Of a stretch of DNA of 11,065 nucleotides, positions 6,749 to 11,065 are shown one piece after another (within the stretch, counting starts at the first letter, position 1; every line of letters begins with the position of its first letter). Location: NCBI GenBank assembly GCA_004525685.1, contig SPBW01000061.1, forward strand, positions 1-11,065. The letters run 5' to 3'. The notes under the pieces were generated by a model, which was not told where the DNA came from, searched no databases, and saw only the letters and a program-made list of their open reading frames with translations. The position numbers and the translations under genes are program-made. The DNA comes from Candidatus Atribacteria bacterium (lineage in GTDB: Bacteria; Bipolaricaulota; Bipolaricaulia; UBA7950; UBA9294).

Positions 6749-7314
6749 CTTCCGATGGCTTGGAGCACGCGATGGGCGACCTCGTCGACAGATCCGCCAG
6801 CATCGATCACGATCACATCGCCCGCTGGAGTGATGTTGCGTCCTCGTTCGAGATGATCACCTCGGCCGATGAGGTGCAAGCGATCGGCTCGGACGTCCTC
6901 AGATACGCTCAACCACAGCACGAGATCGTAGATTGACCGATCCACAAAGGGCGAACTGGCGAGCAATGCACCTTCGATCAGCAGAATGTCTGTTCCCCTC
7001 TGCTGATACTCACGAACGATCGACTGGACCTCGTCTGAGACGGCCGGATGGACCAGGGCATCCAATGTCTGACGCGTCTCTTCATTGACAAAGGCAGCCT
7101 CTGCCAGCGTCTCTCTGTCAATCTCGCCTGATGACGACAGAATACTCTCACCAAAGGCCTCGACCAGTTGCTTGTGTATGGGGCGTCCCGGCGCGTAGGT
7201 TTGCCACGCCACCTTGTCAAGATCAACCCACTCAATGCCTGGCCGCTGCGCCAGCGTCTTGGCTACGACGCTCTTGCCACTGCCTGCTCGGCCCGCCAAT
7301 CCGATAACCTTCAT
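6745..7314 (-). CDS. coaE: Dephospho-CoA kinase (divergent)
   Basis: Last step of coenzyme A synthesis: ATP-dependent phosphorylation of the 3'-hydroxyl of dephospho-CoA in the cytoplasm. The product is 189 residues, slightly short of the usual 200. The Walker A loop G-R-A-G-S-G-K-S (8-15), D-L-D-x-x-A (31-36, in place of the usual D-A-D), G-x-I-D-R-x-x-L (63-70), L-x-x-L-V-H-P (84-90) and L-L-I-E-G-A-L-L (111-118) match the family in order. The C-terminal third is less typical: the lid around residues 144-160 is short and the usual R-I-x-x-Q helix is not seen. The start is ATG 7314. No Shine-Dalgarno precedes it, and a longer upstream frame (to 7488) has no family similarity and would overlap the methyltransferase start. 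Another small nucleotide kinase is possible but less likely. Confidence 0.85.
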   Translation of the reverse strand: MKVIGLAGRAGSGKSVVAKTLAQRPGIEWVDLDKVAWQTYAPGRPIHKQLVEAFGESILSSSGEIDRETLAEAAFVNEETRQTLDALVHPAVSDEVQSIVREYQQRGTDILLIEGALLASSPFVDRSIYDLVLWLSVSEDVRADRLHLIGRGDHLERGRNITPAGDVIVIDAGGSVDEVAHRVLQAIGS

Positions 7315-7323
7315 GATGCAAAG

Positions 7324-7352
7324 ACGGTAGCAGGCAGACGAAGTAAGAACAA
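7324..7352 (-). promoter_or_regulatory. Possible promoter giving a near-leaderless coaE transcript
   Basis: On the minus strand TTGTTC (7352-7347) and TACCGT (7329-7324) are 17 bases apart, each matching 3 of 6 consensus positions. Transcription would start only two or three bases before ATG 7314, which agrees with the missing Shine-Dalgarno. Evidence is weak on its own. Confidence 0.25.
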
Positions 7353-7376
7353 GACCAAGGCCACTAGCCGCAGGGC

Positions 7377-7405
7377 TTGTCTGATCCTGAGGCATCTCGT
7401 AGGCT
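7377..7405 (+). promoter_or_regulatory. Possible promoter of the methyltransferase gene
   Basis: TTGTCT (7377-7382, 4 of 6) and TAGGCT (7400-7405, 3 of 6) are 17 bases apart, with a start site expected near 7412, just before the AGGAGG at 7415-7420. It is back to back with the proposed coaE promoter in a 110-bp divergent gap. Confidence 0.3.
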
Positions 7406-7424
7406 AGAGCACACAGGAGGGGGC

Positions 7425-8237
7425 ATGAGTGAGGTCGTTCGCAAGTACTACGATGACGATGTACGCAAGGAATGGGAACGTCTAGCAAGCCCCTATCGCC
7501 GACTTGAACTGATCAGCACGCTACGGCTGATTGACGAATTCTTCCCTCGTTTAGGCCACATCGCCGACATCGGCGGCGGGCCAGGTCGCTACACCCTGGA
7601 GCTTCTCCGGCGAGGATATGGGGTATCTCTTTTCGATCTATCTCCACGCTGCATCGAATTCGCAAAGGGAACCTTGGCACAGCATGGCCTTCAACCGACG
7701 CATGCAGAGACGGCGGATGCTCGCAATCTGGCCTCTCTTTCGTCCGAGTCCTGTGACGGCGCACTGGAACTTGGCCCCATGTATCACATTGTGGATGAGA
7801 CAGATCGGATCGCGGCGCTGTCTGAGCTGCATCGAATCCTCAAGCCCGGCGCGCCGGCTATTGTCGGCTACATTAATCCATTGGGGCTGCTTCGATCGGG
7901 CCTGACGGAGTTCCCTGCGCTGTATGCAGACGAGCCGCTCATCCGTCAGCTGTTTGGAACCTTCGTTCAGACAGGAGAAGAGTCTGCCTTCACTGAGGCC
8001 GTATTCATCTCGCCTTCCCAAGCAATGTCCGAACTGCGCGCCTGCGGCTTCGCTGTCGAATGTCGCGCTGGTGTCGAAGGCTGTGCATCGGGGGCACTGG
8101 ATCAAGTCAAGGCGTTGGCAGACACCGATCCTGCTGGCTACGAGGTACTCACGCGCCTTGTTGCGGAGTCATCGACTCATCCCGCGTTTCGCGATTGCAC
8201 AGAACATCTGCACGTGGTTGTCCGCAAGATCGCCTAG
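7425..8237 (+). CDS. SAM-dependent methyltransferase, class I
   Basis: Transfers a methyl group from S-adenosylmethionine to an unknown acceptor in the cytoplasm. The product is 270 residues from ATG 7425, chosen because AGGAGG (7415-7420) lies four bases upstream; an in-frame start at 7377 would place the Shine-Dalgarno inside the gene. Motif I is D-I-G-G-G-P-G-R-Y (48-56), with the acidic ribose-binding residue in L-F-D-L-S-P (69-74). Further on come A-D-A-R-N-L, the L-E-L-G-P-M-Y-H-I motif and the post-motif helix ending L-H-R-I-L-K-P-G-A, all in the order of the UbiE/Methyltransf_11/25 group. The C-terminal third, which would recognise the substrate, is not familiar. The divergent neighbour coaE offers no clue to the substrate. 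Confidence 0.9.
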   Translation: MSEVVRKYYDDDVRKEWERLASPYRRLELISTLRLIDEFFPRLGHIADIGGGPGRYTLELLRRGYGVSLFDLSPRCIEFAKGTLAQHGLQPTHAETADARNLASLSSESCDGALELGPMYHIVDETDRIAALSELHRILKPGAPAIVGYINPLGLLRSGLTEFPALYADEPLIRQLFGTFVQTGEESAFTEAVFISPSQAMSELRACGFAVECRAGVEGCASGALDQVKALADTDPAGYEVLTRLVAESSTHPAFRDCTEHLHVVVRKIA

Positions 8238-8387
8238 TCTGCAGCTTCGTAGGCAAGATCGGCATTTCATCCTGTGCATGTCCCTGTTGGGGGACCTCTC
8301 CCCTTCATCTGTATATCAGGAGTCCTTGCTAGCCTGTAGCATGAAACCGCCCCGCACCCTATGTGTACATTGCGCGAGGTGATCGAG

Positions 8388-9143
8388 ATGAAATCTTCTA
8401 GCACACGCTTCGTCCTTCTTCTTCTCATCGGTCTTGTTGGCCTTTCAGTGCTTGGTTCTGCGCAAGGTACGCCCGCACCGTTGGGCATTGTTCCTACGCC
8501 CTCGCCGCAGCCCTTGACAGTGAGCCTTTGGACAGACAAGTCGGTGTACGTCATTGGAGAAACCGTGGCCATCACGTTCACGGTGTCACAGGCTGCCTAC
8601 ATCTATATTTACGACATCCAGCCCGATGGCATTGTGCGTCTGATCTTCCCGAATGCGTATTCTCAAGGCAATTACGTCTCTGCGGGAGCTCATACACTGC
8701 CTGATGGCTTGTACCGATTCACAGTAGCCCCCCCGACAGGAACTGAGCAATTGCAGATCGTTGCCAGCCCCATCAACTTGGGCCTCAATCCTCCTGCCTT
8801 CTACGAGCCATTCCCTTTGGTTGGCAATGACCCGCAGTCGGCTACCAATCAGATTCAGGTTCAGATCATGGGCATTGTTCCAGTGCCGGTCTATGTTTCC
8901 GATTGGACGTCATTCCAAATCGTCACATCGTACGGCTACACACCGCCGTCCACGCCGTCTACGCCTGGGTATTCCTACTACTATCCCTTCTATCCCCCGT
9001 TCTATGGGTATCCAGGAGCGACCTGGTACTGGGAAGGCGGAGAGTGGCACTTCGGCATTCCATCGAGTGGATGGTATTGGTACTTCGGGTCCGACGGTTC
9101 ATGGCACGTCCGAATCACGTTCCGCTTCGGAACGGGTGGTTAG
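8388..9143 (+). CDS. Secreted DUF4384 protein with Tyr/Trp-rich C-terminal tail
   Basis: The product is 251 residues from ATG 8388, preceded by GAGGTGA (8376-8382). An upstream in-frame ATG at 8361 would place nine extra residues, including an acidic one, ahead of the signal peptide and lacks a ribosome-binding site. Residues 1 to about 26 are a signal peptide (MKSSSTR, Leu-rich core, G-S-A-Q-G). A DUF4384-like domain follows (about 42-130): L-W-T-D-K-S-V-Y-V-I-G-E-T, then A-Y-I-Y-I-Y-D-I, D-G-I-V-R-L-I-F-P-N and Y-R-F-T-V. This beta-sandwich domain is common in secreted bacterial proteins; its role is unknown. After a Pro/Ser/Thr linker (near 185-195) comes a tail of about 55 residues dominated by Tyr, Phe, Trp, Gly and Pro. 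A surface or envelope protein is likely. A weak hairpin (GTCCC/GGGAC, near 8280-8296) lies upstream. Confidence 0.88.
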   Translation: MKSSSTRFVLLLLIGLVGLSVLGSAQGTPAPLGIVPTPSPQPLTVSLWTDKSVYVIGETVAITFTVSQAAYIYIYDIQPDGIVRLIFPNAYSQGNYVSAGAHTLPDGLYRFTVAPPTGTEQLQIVASPINLGLNPPAFYEPFPLVGNDPQSATNQIQVQIMGIVPVPVYVSDWTSFQIVTSYGYTPPSTPSTPGYSYYYPFYPPFYGYPGATWYWEGGEWHFGIPSSGWYWYFGSDGSWHVRITFRFGTGG

Positions 9144-9154
9144 TGAGGGAATCG

Positions 9155-9186
9155 GAGGCTTGTGCCTCCTGAGGCTTGTGCCTCCT
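9155..9186 (+). repeat. Tandem repeat block A: two copies of a 16-bp unit
   Basis: GAGGCTTGTGCCTCCT occurs twice, identically, at 9155-9170 and 9171-9186, starting 12 bases after the stop codon of the DUF4384 gene. Each unit is itself a small hairpin: GAGGC, loop TTGT, GCCTC. The same unit returns in block B. Confidence 0.95.
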
Positions 9187-9228
9187 CGGCACGGGTTGGG
9201 GCTCAACCTCGGTTGAGCCCTGACCACT
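9187..9228 (+). repeat. Repeat-flanking module, copy A, with strong hairpin
   Basis: The module begins CGGCACGGGTTGGGGCTCAAC and ends CCACTT. It contains a perfect 9-bp stem, GGGCTCAAC (9199-9207) with GTTGAGCCC (9212-9220), around a CTCG loop. A related copy follows repeat block B at 9381-9429. No T-run follows the hairpin, so it is at best a Rho-independent-like or processing stem-loop for the DUF4384 mRNA. Confidence 0.75.
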
Positions 9229-9268
9229 TGAGACAAAGCGTACGGGCGTGATGCTGGCCAGACAATCA

Positions 9269-9380
9269 GAGGCTTGTTCCTCTTGAGCCTTGTTCCTCTT
9301 GCGGCGTTTGCCTCTTGCGTCGTTTGCCTCTTGCGGCTTGTGCCTCCTGGGGCTTGTGCCTCTTGAGGCATGTGCCTCCT
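9269..9380 (+). repeat. Tandem repeat block B: seven degenerate copies of the 16-bp unit
   Basis: Seven 16-bp units run without gaps from 9269, 9285, 9301, 9317, 9333, 9349 and 9365. They vary around GMGGCTTGTGCCTCYT; the ends of the array are closest to the block A unit and the middle ones (GCGGCGTTTGCCTCTT, GCGTCGTTTGCCTCTT) are most changed. Several units keep the inner GAGGC/GCCTC self-pairing. On the minus strand each unit gives AGGAGGC or AAGAGGC. The array keeps all three minus-strand frames open because it lacks stop triplets, but a 16-bp period shifts the frame at every unit, so it is not coding. Confidence 0.95.
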
Positions 9381-9429
9381 CGGCACACGGGTTGGGGCTC
9401 AACTCTCCGGGGTTGGGCCCGACCCACTT
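9381..9429 (+). repeat. Repeat-flanking module, copy B
   Basis: A diverged copy of 9187-9228: CGGCACACGGGTTGGGGCTCAAC..., ending CCCACTT. The hairpin is kept as GGGCTCAAC (9395-9403) with GTTGGGCCC (9412-9420), where an A-to-G change in the 3' arm turns a T-A pair into a T-G pair. It also contains four G-runs (9389-9391, 9394-9397, 9409-9412, 9415-9417). The remaining 9430-9529 holds nothing I can identify. Confidence 0.75.
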
Positions 9430-9529
9430 CTATCAAGCGCCACAAGCAACGACTACGCCATCGATCTTGATTACCGACTCTGAGCAAGAGCAGCGTCGCG
9501 TTGGCAAGAAAGAGCAACTTCGAAACACC

Positions 9530-10684
9530 CTACAACGCCATCTCATAGACACGCCACGTCTTGTACCGCTCTCCATCCATTGACGAAGACGCTCTCAAGA
9601 TAAGATCGTTGTCCTCAAGCAACATGGACGGCTCGCACATCTTGTAGCCATGCTTGACAGCATACTCCTGCACCTGAAGGTAGAGCAGCGCATCAATCCC
9701 CAACTTGCGAAACTTGGGACGCACACCGAAAAACATCAGTCGCATGACGGGAATTCGACGCCGCGTACGCAACAGCCGTAGAGCACGCGCCATGTCTGTG
9801 TCCTGCAAGCGATTCCATCGAGGGCGCAAGGGGATGTTGGGATCGGGAAGTGCACCAAGCACAGCCGCAAGCTCTCCATTCACCGTCGCAAATCGCATCA
9901 ATCCAGGATCGATCACCAGTCTCAGGTTATCAGCCGTCGCGTCGGCTTCTGCGCTGTTGATGGGCAAGAAACCCCAATTGTTCGCCCAAGCCTCGTTGTA
10001 AATCTCGACAATCCGATCGACCTCAGACCGCAGGTTCTTCATGACCACAACCTGTGTTTCGATATTCCTACGCTCTTGCACAGCCTTGGCAACACGAATC
10101 AGACGCTGCGAAGGAGGCTCAAGGGAGATCCTGTAGGCATGATAATCCTTGACCTTCTTCAGCCCGTACCGATCGAGGAACGCTCCGTAGTAGGGTGGAT
10201 TGTGAGTCAGTTCGACTGTAGGAGGGGTATCAAAACCATCGATCAGCACGGCTTGATGCGCCTCAGTTGTGGCATTGGAATAGGCCCCTGGGCCACGCAT
10301 TACGGTCATTCCGTTGTCTTGAATCCAGTCACGGGCATGATTCAGCAGTGCCTCTGCGACAGCGTAATCGTTGCACACCTCGAAGAATCCAAAAAATCCG
10401 ATCGTCGAGTCATAATGCGCATTGAAGCGATGATTGACGGCAGCCGAGACTCGCCCCAGCAATCGCCGCCCATCGTAGGCGACAAAATGCGTAACCTCGG
10501 CGTCTTCGTGATAGGGATGCTGGGGCGTAAGCAGACCCTTGAGCCCCAGTAGCCTGTTTCCCAATAGCTCGCCGCCTAGCGGAGGCGTCCAATGGGGATC
10601 ACCTCGGTACAGTTCCCAAGGGACTCTGACGAAATCCTTGAGTCTGCGATCTCCAAGTGCGTACTGCTCTATATTGAGTTTCAT
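9530..10684 (-). CDS. GNAT-fold acyltransferase-like protein (YghO-like)
   Basis: The product is 384 residues, cytoplasmic, with no signal peptide or membrane helix. It resembles the large two-part GNAT-like proteins found widely in bacteria and usually annotated as hypothetical. The N terminus has D-F-V-R-V-P-W-E-L-Y-R-x-D-P-x-W-x-P-P-L. Next are the F-F-G-F-F-E segment and the G-P-x-x-x-S-N-A-T-T-E-A...I-D-G-F-D-T-P-P segment with N-P-P-Y-Y. The C-terminal half carries M-F-F-G-V-R-P-K-F-R-K-L-G-I-D-A-L-L, the acetyl-CoA-binding loop and helix of GNAT enzymes, and ends in L-L-E-D-N...G-E-R-Y-K-T-W-R-V-Y-E. A transfer of an acyl group is likely; the substrate is unknown. The start ATG 10684 has only a weak GAAGA upstream. 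It converges on the DUF4384 gene across the repeat region. Confidence 0.8.
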   Translation of the reverse strand: MKLNIEQYALGDRRLKDFVRVPWELYRGDPHWTPPLGGELLGNRLLGLKGLLTPQHPYHEDAEVTHFVAYDGRRLLGRVSAAVNHRFNAHYDSTIGFFGFFEVCNDYAVAEALLNHARDWIQDNGMTVMRGPGAYSNATTEAHQAVLIDGFDTPPTVELTHNPPYYGAFLDRYGLKKVKDYHAYRISLEPPSQRLIRVAKAVQERRNIETQVVVMKNLRSEVDRIVEIYNEAWANNWGFLPINSAEADATADNLRLVIDPGLMRFATVNGELAAVLGALPDPNIPLRPRWNRLQDTDMARALRLLRTRRRIPVMRLMFFGVRPKFRKLGIDALLYLQVQEYAVKHGYKMCEPSMLLEDNDLILRASSSMDGERYKTWRVYEMAL

Positions 10685-10710
10685 AGATCTTCAGTTTGAA
10701 CTACTGGCAC

Positions 10711-10716
10711 ATTATG
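10711..10716 (-). promoter_or_regulatory. Possible -10 box of the GNAT-like gene
   Basis: CATAAT on the minus strand matches 5 of 6 consensus positions and would start transcription about 20 bases before ATG 10684. No convincing -35 box lies 16-18 bases upstream. Confidence 0.3.
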
Positions 10717-10743
10717 CACAGAAACATGAATCGTGGCGACAGC

Positions 10744-10772
10744 TTGCACTCCCGCTCGAAGTGGCGTATGTC
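10744..10772 (+). promoter_or_regulatory. Possible promoter giving a near-leaderless pseudouridine synthase transcript
   Basis: TTGCAC (10744-10749) and TATGTC (10767-10772) are 17 bases apart, each a 3-of-6 match. Transcription would start one to three bases before ATG 10782, in line with the lack of a Shine-Dalgarno there. Weak on its own. Confidence 0.22.
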
Positions 10773-10781
10773 TATGTCATC

Positions 10782-11065
10782 ATGGATACGCCAAAGGCAG
10801 TGACGAAACTCTTCATGCTCATCCAGAAGCAGGCGGGTGTATCCCGAAGAAAGGCACAGGAACTGATCGCAGACGGAGAAGTCGCCATGGATGGCAGCCA
10901 GGTAACCGATCCCTTCCTACCTATTGAATCGGGAGGTATCGGAAGCCTCACACTCAGAGGACATCCCTTGTCTCTCCAAGCCCCGGAGTTACGTGTGTAT
11001 CGCTACCACAAGCCCAAGGGCATGCTCTGCAGTCACGACGATCCACACGAGGGCAACACAGTAGG
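10782..11065 (+). CDS. rRNA pseudouridine synthase, RsuA/RluB type, 5' part only
   Basis: Converts a uridine in 16S or 23S rRNA to pseudouridine. Only the first 94 codons are in the window. Residues from about 9 to 70 form an S4 RNA-binding domain (K-L-F-M-L-I-Q-K-Q-A-G-V-S-R-R-K-A-Q-E-L-I-x-x-G-x-V-x-x-D-G). Then comes the start of the catalytic domain, Y-R-Y-H-K-P-K-G-M-L-C-S-H-D-D-P, close to the N-K-P-x-G...D-D-P motif of RsuA, RluB and RluE, with His in place of the usual Asn. The catalytic Asp (in G-R-L-D) lies beyond the window. ATG 10782 gives the standard N terminus for the family. The frame is open back to 10641 with GTG 10761 as another possible start, but neither has a Shine-Dalgarno. 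Which rRNA site is modified cannot be told from this part. Confidence 0.88.
   Translation, partial: MDTPKAVTKLFMLIQKQAGVSRRKAQELIADGEVAMDGSQVTDPFLPIESGGIGSLTLRGHPLSLQAPELRVYRYHKPKGMLCSHDDPHEGNTV

Noticed and set aside
3695..7314. Pantothenate-to-CoA pathway cluster (symporter as PanF plus coaE)
   Set aside because: The genes lie in different transcription units with an exporter between them, and the symporter's substrate cannot be read from sequence. Kept only as a remark.
8341..8382. 13-codon open frame with a C-x-x-C motif just before the DUF4384 gene
   Set aside because: No ribosome-binding site and too short to judge; probably chance.
9099..9517. Three overlapping minus-strand open frames of 83-95 codons with Lys/Arg/Gln-rich repeats
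   Set aside because: They are produced by the 16-bp tandem array, which lacks stop triplets on that strand. The period is not a multiple of 3 and the three frames are equally open, so there is no sign of coding selection.
1..11065. Mobile element, prophage, CRISPR array or defence island
   Set aside because: No transposase, integrase, terminal inverted repeats, spacer array or nuclease-like gene was seen; the tandem repeats at 9155-9380 have no spacers of constant length.

Overview
The window looks like ordinary chromosome from a free-living diderm bacterium of moderate GC content (mid-fifties per cent, by eye). The evidence for two membranes is a secreted protein (430-1521) with a signal peptide, a beta-strand-rich body and a C-terminal beta-barrel-type signal. 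The genes are a mix of housekeeping functions (tRNA-Arg, cold-shock protein, dephospho-CoA kinase, rRNA pseudouridine synthase), signalling, transport and envelope proteins. There are no transposase, integrase, phage or CRISPR signs. The phylum cannot be fixed from sequence alone; Candidatus Bipolaricaulota (OP1) is a guess from the style of the secreted proteins.

Left part (1-3291). The window opens with a run of near-perfect stem-loops (4-152), two capped by GNRA tetraloops, leading straight into a tRNA-Arg(GCG). Next come a secreted, cysteine-containing beta-rich protein and a membrane diguanylate cyclase (7TM, PAS and GGDEF with an intact I-site), both on the + strand. The cyclase converges on a cold-shock protein gene, with a good intrinsic terminator for the latter between them.

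Middle (3292-7314). On the - strand lies a sodium/solute symporter (SSS family), preceded by a 39-residue one-helix membrane protein. The two genes share an ATGA stop/start junction and lie behind a good sigma70-type promoter, so they form a two-gene operon. Divergent from it is a 12-TM MATE/ANKH-like MOP-superfamily exporter, whose stop codon overlaps that of the convergent, divergent-looking coaE.

Right part (7315-11065). A SAM-dependent methyltransferase and a secreted DUF4384 protein with a very aromatic tail are on the + strand. The DUF4384 gene is followed by a 275-bp non-coding repeat region: two blocks of a 16-bp self-complementary tandem repeat (2 and 7 copies), each followed by a copy of a roughly 45-bp module with a strong hairpin. 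Then comes a GNAT-fold protein of about 384 residues on the - strand and, divergently, the start of an RsuA/RluB-type pseudouridine synthase that runs off the window. Several genes (coaE and the pseudouridine synthase) lack a Shine-Dalgarno and have promoter-like boxes just before the start codon, which suggests leaderless transcripts; others have strong AGGAGG sites. The genes do not form one pathway. The clearest functional unit is the symporter plus its small partner.
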